Positions 1 to 10,001 of a DNA stretch of 64,000 nucleotides are shown one piece after another. The stretch is from Diphasiastrum complanatum (taxonomy: Eukaryota > Streptophyta > Lycopodiopsida > Lycopodiales > Lycopodiaceae), in assembly GCA_029204225.1 (NCBI GenBank), contig CM055113.1, forward strand, positions 20,729,798 to 20,793,797. Direction: 5' to 3'. Both the position numbers and the translations under genes were made by a program. Every line of letters begins with the position of its first letter. Position 1 is the first letter of the stretch. The notes beneath the pieces are model-generated. The model saw nothing but the letters and a program-made list of their open reading frames with translations, was not told where the DNA came from and did no database searches.

Positions 1-1303
1 CCGATGAATGTGCAGCTAATATTGATGAGTAGAGTTCATGATCATTGTAGTTGTAGAGTCCTAGTTACAATCTTTGTCGCCATAATTATTGGACTTGTAA
101 TGTATTTAATTTAGTGAGTGTTGGCAGATTCCGAATCTACAACAAGGCCAAATTTGGCTCCAAAAGACGTGTAATTCCTTCTGTAAATTCGATTGTAAAT
201 CCAGTTTGGCAATTTTGTAGAAAGCCGACTTTTTGTATGCTAGGGTGTGGGTATGTCACCCTATTATAAGTAAATCATATTCCCTGGCATGTGTATTGTA
301 AGACCATGAGGAATCATGATGTAGAAAGTTTAACGGCTTTATGAAATTCTAAAGGTAGAAAATAGTTTCTAATTCTCAACCTTTAGAATATTGAAATAGT
401 AAATCACTAGTCTAAAAGGTTAAACTTCTACAAATTTGTCATCTTTTGTAATAGTCTCTTGACTAATGTAGGGCTTGGCCCAAGACTATCAATTATAAAT
501 ATGAAGTAGTATATAATTCAGTGATGTTTATGTTTCTTTTAAATATCAAATTAAGTTTATGTTTCTTTTGAAATTCTATATCAATGTTTATGTTTAAAAG
601 TTGTTTATGACACTAATTTTCGACAATTATATTAGGTGCTCATAGCTATTGGACAAAAGCATCAATAAATTTTAGAAAGTTAACTAAATTGTGACTTGTT
701 GATCAAATTTGTCTTGTTTGGCTTATAGTTGTAATGAAATGAGATTCGAACTTGAGAAAATCCCACTTCAAGAATCAGTAAGTTTTTGTTGTTTTTCTTA
801 TCTGGCTCTTTTGGTACCATGTGTAGAAAATAGTCCTAAATAAATTAAAAAGTCCAAAATTAATTGAAACAATATTTATTTCAAAGATCAACTCAAATCA
901 ACCTACTCAATTCAAGAAACAACAAGTCATATATTCAAAGCGAAAGAAATATCTTAAATGGAATATCTAAAGGAAGGAATATATGAAGAAATATCTTTTG
1001 ACCTTAACGAATATATGACGACCCGAATGAATCATGAAGGATCCTTGAAATGAAGATTATATGTTCACGAGGACATTTCACATTTGAGGAAGGGGATATG
1101 TGATGCCACAAATTTGTTAAATATCAAATATCAACCTAAATATGGCATGATATACTCGAATATGAGGATATGAGCTGGATAAATATAAATCATGAAGAGG
1201 CCTATATCATTTTTCGAGAATATAACTCCTAAAGACTTGTTTTGTATTTAAGAACAAGTCCTCCAGAAGTGAAACACTGCCTTGGATAGCCTTTACTAGG
1301 TCA
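1..1303. other. AT-rich stretch, no gene recognised
   Basis: I see no long reading frame and no protein similarity here. On the minus strand, 803-820 reads like a degenerate initiator-tRNA primer-binding site (ATGGTACCAAAAGAGCC), and the bases to its right start TGTGTAG on the plus strand. This could be the end of a minus-strand LTR running to about 1.3 kb, but no matching partner LTR is in the window. At 1,241-1,262 there is a TATA-like string (TGTATTTAAG) that could equally be chance in AT-rich DNA. Confidence 0.4.
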
Positions 1304-1889
1304 TGTTAGAAATCAATGATAAACTTCATTGTTACTATTTACGAGGTACATTAATGTTGACAGTTGTGACCAGTTGTCATTAGCCGTACGCTAGTCTATT
1401 AGTCTACTCGTAGGTTTTCTCTCTCTATCAGGGGTTCATGGTTTATTTGTACATTTTATATTCTGTATGAGTTAGTGTGATAGTGCGTGTTCTATTTTTA
1501 TAATACTTCCTAGTTGTTGTGAAAAGCACAGTCTCGGAGGCATCAGAAAGGCTAGGGCAGCATCAGACAGACTGAAAATCTGTTGAGTAGGGGAGATTTT
1601 TACAATACTTCCTAGTTGTTGTGGAAAGTGCTATTTTTCTGAGAGGTTTGCCAAGAAATGTCTCATTTGTTTGTTTGGAGTAACACAAATCACACTAGAC
1701 AGTGTCTAGTACTGCCATTCAGAGTTAGGAGGCTTCATACTTTTCACATTATTGATCTCTGTCTTTTGAACGATCACACATTTTGAAATCTTTACAAAGA
1801 GGAGGCGGCGTAGCTACCGCGCCGAAGTGGGGAATCTAGAATATTTCCTCTGAAAGTTCTTATATTCTCTCTACTTTTCATCTTGTTTG
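1304..1889 (+). mobile_element. Copia A copy 1: LTR/leader region
   Basis: From about 1,605 to 1,889 the sequence is nearly identical to the reverse complement of 16,695-16,990, where the second copy of the same element lies. The shared part therefore belongs to the element. It precedes the 84-bp repeats and gag, so it is LTR plus leader. TGTTAGAA at 1,304 is only a possible LTR start. A 20-base string (CTTCCTAGTTGTTGTGRAAAG) occurs twice, near 1,506 and 1,609, so this copy carries a local duplication of about 103 bp. I do not see a standard primer-binding site before gag. Confidence 0.55.
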
Positions 1890-2142
1890 TACCAATATCG
1901 GATCGACGCGCCAGAGGTAAAGAAAACCAAGAGCAGTCGTACATCCGCGCGTCATATTGATATCACATATCAGTACCAATATTGGAACGACAGGCCAGAG
2001 GTAAAGAAAATCCAGAGCAATCATCCATCCGCACGTCATACCGATATCGCATACCCGTACCAATATCGTATCCATGCATGCGAGCTAAAGAGAATCCCGA
2101 GCAATTGTGCACCCGCGCGTTGTTGTACCGATATCAGGTGTC
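1890..2142 (+). repeat. Three 84-bp tandem repeats before copia A gag
   Basis: Three diverged units each begin TACCAATAT and carry AGGTAAAGAAAA, then CGCGCGTCATA and GATATC; they start at about 1,890, 1,973 and 2,057. The unit is 84 bp, a multiple of three, so the frame stays open through all three. The predicted peptide repeats a Y-Q-Y ... E-V-K-K ... A-R-H-T-D-I pattern. The open frame has no ATG near its start and its TAA overlaps the gag ATG by one base (TAATG at 2,205-2,209). The same repeats occur in copia A copy 2. Confidence 0.85.
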
Positions 2143-2206
2143 CAACTAAAAAATTTACAGTTATGTGGTGTAATAAATTTTGTGATTCAGACTCATCTAT
2201 CCAGTA

Positions 2207-2800
2207 ATGGCAACTCTAAGTGAGAGTGTCCTTAATGAGTCAAGCAAATTGGAAGGTGTCGGCAACTATCCAATTTGGAAATTCAAACTGAAGAACATTT
2301 TGATGGAAAAGGAGCTATGGGAGATCATGACAGGTGAAGAGACAAGGCAAGTGATTGAAGAAAATCAGCGGGCATTTGATAGGAGAAAATGGAAAGCCCA
2401 AAATATCATCAACTTATCAATTAGAGATGCAATTATTCCCTATATTTCTAATTTAGAAGGACCAAACATTGTTTGAAATGACAAATACATCTCGAATACT
2501 ATTTTCGCAGACGAAGTTGCATACATTGCGGATGAATGATGGTGCAACTATTGCCGATCACATACTGAAGATCAAAGAGATCCATGACCAATTAGCAGCA
2601 GTTGGAGAGCGAGTACAAGATCGTGAGATCGTGCAATTGACATTGAATAGTTTGAGTGAGTCACATCAGATGTTTGTGATGAGTATAGCCACAAGAGAAA
2701 ATCTTCCAACTTATGAAGAACTAGGTGTCTTGCTTTTGCAAGAAGAGCAATGTCAAGAGAACTTGAATCATCGTAACAGGAGCTATGATTAAGCTCTTGC
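2207..2800 (+). pseudogene. Copia A copy 1 gag, frameshifted
   Basis: The product would be the capsid-like Gag of a Ty1/copia element (UBN2/DUF4219 type). It opens MATLSESVLNESSKLEG and has the typical NYPIWKFKLKNIL segment. After 'LEGP' (about 2,465) the frame breaks. Copy 2 has about 24 extra bases at this point (encoding roughly KEAWDTLKAFFE), so copy 1 carries a small deletion that shifts the frame. Gag continues in another frame from 2,469 (FEMTNTSRILF ... LNSLSESHQMFV). The start is fixed by the ATG shared with copy 2. Confidence 0.8.
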
Positions 2801-2959
2801 AATTAGAGGACGAGGTGGAAGATTTGGCCGTGGAAGGTATCAATCGAGAGGAGGAAACTCAAGCCAAGGATCAATTTAACAATTTCATGAGCAAGTCAGT
2901 GATAGTCCGAATCGAAGCAATTGAAATCAAGGTCGAGGTCAAGGATGCGGCTATTCAAG

Positions 2960-4850
2960 ACAAAATAAACCTGGAAATTGTAGGTACTGCAACAAACCTG
3001 GCCACTGGGAGCGTGAATGCTTCAAGAAACAGAAGGAGATGGAACAAAGAAAAGACAAATGGCAAACATGAAATTATGTTGATCAACATCAACTTGATGA
3101 CTATTATTATGAAGACAATTATACTGATCAACATCAATACGATGATGATCAATATCAAGATGACACATGTTAGAGTTCAAAATTGTTCATTACAACATTA
3201 ATGACAAGTGATGAAGCCAAGGATACCTGGTACATTGATAGTGGTGCATCCAAGCACATGACTTCAAGGAAAGAGTGGTTTTTAGAACTCAAGGAAACTG
3301 ACAATGGTGATGAAGTTGGACAAGCTAATGGCAAATTGCTATCTGTTAAAGGAGTTGGAGTGGTACAAGTGAAGTTAGCCAGCGGAAAGATAAAGCGGAT
3401 AAGCAATGTGTAATGTGTACCTGGCTTAGCTAACAATCTATTTGTTGGGATGATGGCTGATCAACAGCTCAAGGTTGAGTTTGACAGTGACATATGTCTT
3501 GTCAAAGACATCAAGAATCACTGCAAAGTGATTGCTACAGTCGACTCTACAAATTGAATGCAAGATCTTTTACTCAAGCTATGGTAAGCATTGTTGATAG
3601 TCGAAGTGATCTTTGGCATCAAAGGTTTGGTCATATCAGTGCTCAAAGCTTGAAAATCCTTAAAAGAGGTAATCTAGTTGTTGGATTGCCTGATATCTCC
3701 ATGAGGGTTGCATTTTGGGAAAACAACATAGAGAGAGATTTCCCAAAGATGGAGCAAGAAGAGCCAATGGCATTCTTGATCTTGTTCATAGTGATCTGTG
3801 TGGACCAATACAAACTAGGTCCATTAGTAGTTGTTACTATTTCAGCACATTCATTGATGACTATAGTAGACATATCTGGATTTACTTCATAAGCAAGAAA
3901 TCTGATGCTTTTGCCAATTTTAAAGAGTTCAAGGCTCTAGTTGAAAAACAAACAGGTTGTTATATAAAGACCTTTAGATCAGATGGTGGCAGTGAGTATT
4001 TTTCAACAGAGTTTATAAAGTTTTGGAAGACAAAACACTACACCCTATTCACCACAACAGAACAGAGTTGCATAACGGAAAAATAGATCCATTGTGGAGA
4101 TGGCTAGGGCAATGCTTAAGAGCAAAGGTTTGACACATACTTTTTGGGTAGAAGTATGCAACACGGTTACTCATATCTTGAATCGGTGTCCTGCAAAGTC
4201 CGTGGAGGGTAAGACACCTTAGGAAGCTTTTACTGGAAAGAAATTTAATGTTTCTCATTTACGAGTATTTGGTTGTGATGCATACGCTCATGTACCTGAT
4301 GAAAAACGAAAGAAACTGGATGTAAAAGTTGTTGAGTGTATTTTCCTTGGATATGATGAAAGAGCCAAGGCATACAGGATGTATCACACAGACGCACAAA
4401 AGATCGTGATTTTCAAATATGCTACTTTTGATGAGATGGGTCAAAATGACCAAATAAAATTGACAATTGATCTCTTTGATGGCAAAGCTAAAGCGCAAGT
4501 GAAGGAAGAAGTTGGTGTCGATATGGAAGAGCCAATGGAAAAAGACAGGGTTAATAATGAGATTCCTAGGAGAGTGCCTAAGTGGTACTTGTCAGTAACA
4601 AGTGATGCTAATAAGGGGGAGATACTCCCGAATCAAGTGAGCAGGGAGAGCTTAGAAGATCAAGTAGAAATCGAAAACCTCCTGCAAGATTAGAGATGAA
4701 TCTAGCCCTAATGGAACCTGTGCTCAAGGCTCAAGAACCAAAAACTTTTGATGAAGCAAAGGAGCACAAGGAGTGGCGTGAAGCTATGGAAACAAAAATG
4801 GAAGCTATATCGAAAAAGAGGACATGGAGCTTGGTTGAGCTACCTTGTGG
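2960..4850 (+). pseudogene. Copia A copy 1 pol: zinc knuckle, protease, integrase, RT start
   Basis: In order: an intact CCHC knuckle (CRYCNKPGHWEREC, about 2,977-3,020); the aspartic protease motif YIDSGASKHMTS (about 3,230); the integrase zinc region LWHQRFGH (about 3,612); and the integrase core with HSDLCGP, FIDDYSRH and RSDGGSEY. The segment that should hold the third catalytic residue is scrambled at 4,030-4,085, then NRSIVEMARAMLK resumes. The integrase tail has HLRVFGCDAYAHVP and CIFLGYD. The RT N-terminus EWREAMETKMEAI ... WSLVELP is reached at about 4,840 and ends abruptly at the join with element B. Several stops and frameshifts make it dead. Confidence 0.85.
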
Positions 4851-5741
4851 GGACAATTCTGCTTCATGCACACTGTCCTTCCTAAGATTCTTTTCTTTGA
4901 AAGCCTTTGACTTAGGATTGTACCAACACTCACTTGCATAGTGTCCTGTCTTCTGACAGTGAAAGCTAGTAACATCCTTCTTGTCCCGATTCTTATAACC
5001 GCCTGCATTCTTTGCTTCTGGCTGGTTGTTGCTTCTGGAGAAATCTCCTCACTGAGCGTCCTTCCCTTTCGCTTTTACAAATAGGGCCTTCTCATCGTCC
5101 TCCTTTTGCTCAGCCTTCTGTCATATCAACTTTTCCTCTACGACAACCTTTGTTGCATCGTCAAAGGTATTATTAGGCGATCACATTAAGATTGTTCTTA
5201 ATGACTGGTAATCTTGTGGAAGTGATCTAATTAGAAACATAAACTGCTGTGCAGGTGGTATTCTGTCCTCCACTCCTGCTGCCTCTAGTTGTGCAAAGAT
5301 GGTTTCCATCTTGTTCCCATGAGAATCAAGATCAACACCATTCTAGTTTAAGCTGAACAGTTGATTTGTTAGATGCAAGACCTCTGTTTTGTCTTTACCT
5401 CATACTCATACTTTTCCTGCAAGCTCTGCCAGATCTGTTGACTGTGATCAAGATCGTCAACATTCATCAAGATTTATTCTGTGAATGATAGAGTGATAGG
5501 AGCAACAACTTTATCATCCTTCCTTCTCCATTCGTTAATTCTGACTTCATACTCTTCTGGCATTGCTTCAGTGCCATCCGCAACGACGCCCCATAAATTT
5601 TCTCCTTTTACGAGAATCATGGTTCTTCTTTTCCACTGACCGTAATTCGATTCATCAAGAATCACAATGGTTTTTGTGAAATGTTGGAAACCATTCTGGC
5701 TCGTCTTGGAGTTCCACTCCAAAAACCTGCTCTAATACCAC
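4849..5741 (-). pseudogene. Copia B gag fragment, antisense to copia A
   Basis: On the minus strand, 5,722-5,474 reads as a copia Gag N-terminus (ILDESNYGQWKRRTMILVK, then GENLWGVV). Further on there is a degenerate zinc knuckle, SFHCQKTGHYASEC (about 4,940-4,980), whose first cysteine has become serine. Stops and frame changes separate the pieces. The gag frame shows no ATG and starts about 5 bp past the primer site. The fragment replaces the rest of copia A's RT, so this is an insertion plus deletion, or a rearrangement. Confidence 0.75.
5726..5741 (-). other. Copia B primer-binding site
   Basis: The minus strand reads TGGTATTAGAGCAGG, one base off the initiator-Met tRNA complement TGGTATCAGAGC. 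It lies directly between gag B and TCTATCA, the likely LTR 3' end. Confidence 0.75.
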
Positions 5742-6230
5742 TGATAGAAAATGCGGAAGCTCAAATGTAGAAACAAGAATTATCTAGTTTCTACTATTGC
5801 AACATATGGCAGATAAAAATTACAGATTTACTACATGACAATGGAAATAATGGGCAAAAGAGAAAAATGAATCAATCAAACATAAAACAATTGTAGATAA
5901 CTACATCTAATGCACTCTTGCATTTATATCATCTGAATTACATATTTACAACAAAACTTGTGCGTTGTTTGCATCTCAAACAGCACGTCACCGCAAGAGA
6001 GCTACTCTCACTTACATCTGAATTACATATTTACAACAAAACTTGTGCGTTGTTTGCATCTCAAACAGCACGTCACCGCAAGAGAGCTACTCTCACTTAC
6101 GAACAACTAGTATCATGTACTAACGTGCTTTCTGTTTCGTTGATCATGTATATAGAGAATGGAGAGACAATTGATCAAATCTCTAGTGATTGAAAGAACA
6201 TCTTAACGCTAATTACTTCTACTTAGCTAT
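5742..6230 (-). mobile_element. Copia B 5' LTR, outer end uncertain
   Basis: The LTR should begin at 5,742 (TGATAGAAAATGCGG on the plus strand, i.e. an LTR ending ...CTATCA), immediately outside the primer site. No second copy is in the window, so the outer boundary is a guess. An 85-bp tandem duplication lies within it. The purine-rich tract at 6,285-6,425 may also belong to it. Confidence 0.45.
5930..6100. repeat. 85-bp perfect tandem duplication
   Basis: The unit starting CATCTGAATTACATATTT at 5,930 repeats at 6,015 and ends at 6,100 (TCTCACTTAC). The two copies look identical, which points to a recent duplication inside the putative LTR of copia B. Confidence 0.9.
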
Positions 6231-6284
6231 CCTTTTCCATTTTGCTTTCCTGCATCGTCTATTCACGCTCTTGTTCCGTTTTCG

Positions 6285-6425
6285 CAAAAATGCGAAAAAT
6301 GTGAAACATGTGAAAAGTGCGACATGAGCCCAAAAATGCCTATCTTGCAAAATTGGCTTTGCGAAAAATGCGAAGGCTGAAAAACCTGAAAATCCCGAAA
6401 AACCCGAAAATGCCGAAGGTTTCCA
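6285..6425. repeat. Degenerate GCGAAAAAT / CCCGAAAA short-period repeat
   Basis: About 140 bp is built from variants of GCGAAAAAT, GTGAAACAT and CCCGAAAAA. It gives spurious short frames (GFSGFSGFS on the minus strand). It resembles the GAAACGA-rich part of the copia D LTR in style but not in exact sequence. Confidence 0.6.
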
Positions 6426-6871
6426 AAGTTCACAGGTTTCCAACATGGAGTTATGCTCCACTAGAAGAACAATCACCTACATTATACATACAAGGAAAAC
6501 AAAACACAGATCCTCACTTACGTGCTATGCTTGAACACAAATTATCATCTAACTTAAAGCAATTTCATTAATGTATTAGTCCATCCTTCTCGATCATATT
6601 TGAAGCCAAAGTGAACTTGATCAGAACAAAGAAAAACAGACTTTCATTTAATTATTGTGTGAGGAAAAAGAATAACTGCATGATGGAGCTTATATACATG
6701 AACAGAACCACGATACAATTGTGAATGGAATCTAAAACTTCCTAGATGCTACTGTAGCTGATCATCAGGTGCAAAATCTTGCTGTGATACTTTAATAAAT
6801 GGATTTGATCGTAACTCTTGTATGTGTTGTTGATTCATGTGTTTCTCTTGATACATAGTGTCGAGAGCCAG
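6426..6871. other. Spacer and 3' flank of the DREB2-like gene
   Basis: There is no reading frame with recognisable similarity. The part next to 6,872 should hold the gene's 3' UTR, because transcription runs leftward. I see no clear poly(A) signal that I would commit to. Confidence 0.4.
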
Positions 6872-7705
6872 CTAGGGAGCTGGGTTATCGAGAGATGGAC
6901 CTGGTGGTTGATCGAAGGTCGACCATAGATCTATCGTCATATATTCTGAAAGTTCGTCACTTGGCAAATACCGGTCTTCATGCTCAGGCGACCACGTCAA
7001 CTCGAGGGCGGTAGTTGGTGAATCGGTCGGAAGCAATGCTTCACAAGCTTCCAATTCTAAATGAAGCGACGAGGATGGAGCTGTTGCCTGATCGGATATA
7101 TTCACACTCGCTGTTGCCTGATCGGATATATTCACACTCGCTGCTTCTGGCAGCAAGCTTTCGAGCTGCACCTTGCTGACACTGTAGACTGTTGAATCCG
7201 TGTCCGACTCTAATGAAACGACATCGCTACTCTGAGGGCAAATGAGGGCATGTGTAAAACAGCTATCGGAAGGCTTATTAATTTGATCTGAACTTGACTC
7301 ACCGGGGAAATTTAGCAGAGCGGAAGAACCGTATAGAACTTTTGCTGCTTCATCGTAAGCGCTGGCTGCCTCCTCAGCGGTGTCGTAGGTGCCAAGCCAG
7401 AGACGACAAGCTTTGCTGCCTAGATCATTTGGCACTCTGATCTCTGCCACCCATTTTCCCCACTTTCGTTGCCTCACTCCGCGATACCTGCACGTACCGG
7501 GGTCTGGCCCACCTTTCCCTTTCATGCAGCCCTTTTTGGGATCCCTTGGCAGGTCTCTTTCTTCTTGCTTTGCGGCCCGATCAGAGCTCCCCTGAATACT
7601 GTCTCGAGCTGCTGACCACCTCTCGTGATTCTCACTACTTAGAGTCTTCGATGTGCCAAAGGCGATCGCTCCGGATGCCGCATCGTAACTGATGAACGTC
7701 ATCAT
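6872..7705 (-). CDS. DREB2-like AP2/ERF transcription factor
   Basis: 277 aa, single exon. Family knowledge: DREB2 proteins bind DRE/CRT promoter elements in the nucleus and activate drought, heat and salt responses. Seen: a basic [11 protein letters not shown] motif (58-67), typical of DREB2 and likely part of the nuclear localisation signal; one AP2 domain at 73-134 ([17 protein letters not shown] ... [21 protein letters not shown]); and an acidic, Ser/Pro-rich C-terminal half suited to activation. V14, a DREB hallmark, is present; position 19 is V instead of the usual E. Between PN and LWLG there are eight residues (DLGSKACR) where A-2 DREBs usually have four. [10 protein letters not shown] occurs twice in tandem (189-208). 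The start is ATGATG with an in-frame TGA 15 bp upstream. No disruption is seen, so it is probably functional. Confidence 0.92.
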   Translation of the reverse strand: MMTFISYDAASGAIAFGTSKTLSSENHERWSAARDSIQGSSDRAAKQEERDLPRDPKKGCMKGKGGPDPGTCRYRGVRQRKWGKWVAEIRVPNDLGSKACRLWLGTYDTAEEAASAYDEAAKVLYGSSALLNFPGESSSDQINKPSDSCFTHALICPQSSDVVSLESDTDSTVYSVSKVQLESLLPEAASVNISDQATASVNISDQATAPSSSLHLELEACEALLPTDSPTTALELTWSPEHEDRYLPSDELSEYMTIDLWSTFDQPPGPSLDNPAP

Positions 7706-7826
7706 GAGCCATGCAAATCAAATTAGGATGATCCATCTCTATGGCCGATTCAGCCGCTACGTAGACTTTCTGCTTTTCCGGCGGATTAAGGCCACACGGA
7801 ATCAACCACGCGAATAATTCGTCCAT
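7635..7826 (-). other. Upstream ORF overlapping the DREB2-like start
   Basis: A 63-codon frame begins with an ATG 121 bp upstream of the DREB2-like ATG, in a different frame, and ends 70 bp inside the coding region. If present in the 5' UTR it would reduce initiation at the main start, as overlapping uORFs do elsewhere. It could also be a chance frame. The peptide (MDELFAWLIPCGLNPP...) matches nothing I recognise. Confidence 0.35.
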
Positions 7827-8207
7827 ACCTTTGCTCTGATGCAGCAGCTCAAAGCTAAATTACCGACTCTCACCTCCCTTAGTTGTTCAGTTGGCGTCAG
7901 CACATTTCTGACGAGTAGATGGGTATGCCAGCATGATACCCAATTCCAGACGCACATCATCGAGGCTGACGTCCAGTTTGCGACGATGTGTGAGCTCATG
8001 ATTCACGAGGAGAGGCAAGGCCGAAATGAGGAGGAAAGAGGCAGAAGCAGGCAAGAAGGCAAGTAAGTGCTGCTGGCTTTTTCTTGCTGCGAAGGGCCAG
8101 GCTCAAAAGGTTTTGCCACGTAATGTTTTTGTTAAATTTTCAAGAGGTCGACTAGTGGGACTTTTGAAGGTTTCAAACTTCAAAGGACTTAGTCCATGAG
8201 CCTAGAG

Positions 8208-8242
8208 TGTACCCTCTATATATGTCACCTCTATATATGTTA
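8208..8242 (-). promoter_or_regulatory. Candidate TATA region for the DREB2-like gene
   Basis: CCTCTATATATGT occurs twice within 30 bp; read on the minus strand this gives ATATATAGAGG twice. It lies about 510-530 bp upstream of the ATG, so it implies a long 5' UTR that would include the uORF. This rests on sequence pattern only. Confidence 0.3.
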
Positions 8243-8743
8243 ATCTTAGATATTGGTTAATTTTTGGCTGCTCCCAAAGATTTTACGAGTAAAAATGTTT
8301 AACTGTTACGAGAATTTATTCTCGTGCTTCAAGAAATTGACCTGGTTAAATGTTATTTTAAAGATAGGGGAGGGTTATGTCCAACAATTTGGGTTTTTAG
8401 GGCACATTTTTTTAAAGCGTTTTGCTCGTGCATAATGACATCTATCACTACTTTTGAAATGCCCACGAACATGAGAACCAATTAACTAGAGTACCATTAA
8501 ACAGGAGGGACATTGTTGTAAACCAATTCTTCCCAACCAAACCCCTAGCCCCCGAACAACGGGGAGAAAGGCAAAATTGATCAATAGATGTGCTTTCCAA
8601 ATCCAATAGATCGAGGTTGAAATCCCTACATAAACATAAACAGACTATAACCAATAGCCGAATGCTCACCACTACTTTAGACAAACTTTATCAAGGATAA
8701 ATACTTCTCTCAATGAGATTGTCATCAAGAGACATATGCCCAT
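8243..8743. other. Spacer, no gene recognised
   Basis: Short frames on both strands (for example 8,448-8,684 minus) show no family similarity. Nothing else stands out before the G LTR begins at 8,744. Confidence 0.4.
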
Positions 8744-9223
8744 TGTTATGTCCATGACTAGAATATAGGATTCAATATACTCCTAGTCTTGGATACCCGG
8801 TAGTGAATCAAGTTCATTAGTTATGCCACGTCATACTGGATGTGACTCTCAATGTAATTAATGACCTTGTGAGGCCCAGACACATTAATTGGAGTTACTA
8901 GTACAAGGTTTGAGACAATCAATGCACGTGTAGAGTATCAATAGCAAATGAATCTATCTATAGAGGAGTTGGGTCCTTGTATTATTGTATGCATAGGAGG
9001 GTCTTAGGCCTATATAAGGAGCTGGACAAACTCGCCCTACTTCAAGATAGTTTGGTTGATTCATTGCCAGGTCCTCTCTCTAATCTCATGTTTCCTAATC
9101 CTTGTCTTGGGGTGAAGCTTCTAGAGATTGATTGATTGCTTTTACTTGGTTGGGTGGTTTCTCCATAGTGTGTTCACTATTGTTTTGTCTTGTAAGCAGG
9201 ATCTTGAGGAGCTTTCCCTTACA
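8744..9223 (+). mobile_element. G-family LTR, copy 1 (480 bp)
   Basis: It starts TGTTATGTCCAT and ends CCCTTACA, one base before a primer-binding site. A TATA-like CCTATATAAGG lies at about 9,009. The same start, read inverted, is at 63,777, and a related LTR starts at 32,794. The 32.8-kb relative leads into Ty3/gypsy gag-pol, so the family is assigned to gypsy by association. Confidence 0.85.
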
Positions 9224-9880
9224 TTGGTATCAGAGCAATGGAGTGGTGTTGGTTTTTGCTGAAATTCTGGTGTGTATCAATTGGTATTCTCATCTTGATG
9301 AAAACAAGGTTGCAAGTGAGTGTATTCTCTCAATTTCCATTTGCATGTCGCTAAGACCCGTTTCTCTCGAAATGTTTTTTGGGTTTTATGGAAAATTGTC
9401 CTTGGAAGCTAATTTGTGATGTTTTTTTGGAGCTTTTTTTTGTGTAGCTCAAATCTTATGTAGATCTGAATTTCTCAGCAAGTGTATTTTCATTTTAGGG
9501 ATCATTAATGATGAAATTAATGATGCATACTAGTTATTTTCAAGATTTATGGTTCTACATTACAACATTTTGGAGGTTTTCCAACCCTATTACAAGGGCT
9601 TTTATGAGGAATTTTTTTTTGAAAAAAGATCCAAAATCTCGGGATATACCTTGGTGTATATCTCGGAAAGAGATTTTTGATAATTACCTCGGTAATCGAG
9701 GCTTTTTTCATCTCATTGTTGCTTTGTTTATAGCATGTTTAAGCCGAGGGATATATCGAGGGACCTCAATATATCCCTTTAAAATGGCTGTTGGTGGCAT
9801 ATCTTTTCCGAGGGATATACCAAGGGATGGTATATCCCTCTTAACAAGGCACCCTATTCCGAGGCTGCATTATGGAAAAA
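9224..9880 (+). mobile_element. G copy 1: primer-binding site and leader
   Basis: A perfect initiator-Met PBS, TGGTATCAGAGC, is at 9,225-9,236. The following 290 bp match the reverse complement of 57,950-58,250, so this is the true internal leader of the element. No gag follows: the element ends in the hairpin cluster and then DNA-transposon sequence from about 10,000, so copy 1 is a 5' remnant. Confidence 0.8.
9641..9840. repeat. Three successive GGGATATA hairpins
   Basis: Hairpin 1 pairs GATATAC (9,643) with GTATATC (about 9,657). Hairpin 2 pairs AGGGATATAT (9,747-9,756) with ATATATCCCT (9,769-9,778), 10 bp and perfect. Hairpin 3 pairs GAGGGATATACC (9,810-9,821) with GGTATATCCCTC (9,829-9,840), 12 bp and perfect with a 7-base loop. 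The CCGAGGGATATA core recurs in all. Confidence 0.85.
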
Positions 9881-9883
9881 AAA

Positions 9884-9933
9884 TTTTTAGGGCAGAATGA
9901 AGCCAGGAAACTGGCTCCATTCTGTCCTAAAAA
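9884..9933. repeat. 23-bp-arm hairpin with GAAA loop
   Basis: Arm one, TTTTTAGGGCAGAATG then AAGCCAG (9,884-9,906), pairs with CTGGCTC then CATTCTGTCCTAAAAA (9,911-9,933), with two or three mismatches around a GAAA loop. A small 6-bp hairpin, GACTCC/GGAGTC, follows at about 9,936-9,957. Confidence 0.85.
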
Positions 9934-10001
9934 TGGACTCCATCCAACTCTAGGAGTCATTTGCACCAGTTCTTATGAAGTTGGTAAGCAAAATCATTTG
10001 T

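Noticed and set aside
1887-2207. A conventional 106-codon protein before copia A gag
   Set aside because: The frame starts at TTG with no ATG; it is better described as an in-phase tandem repeat. Kept only as a finding.
6219-6571. GFSGFSGFSAFAFF and KNLKIPKNPKMPK frames
   Set aside because: Products of the GCGAAAAAT short-period repeat.
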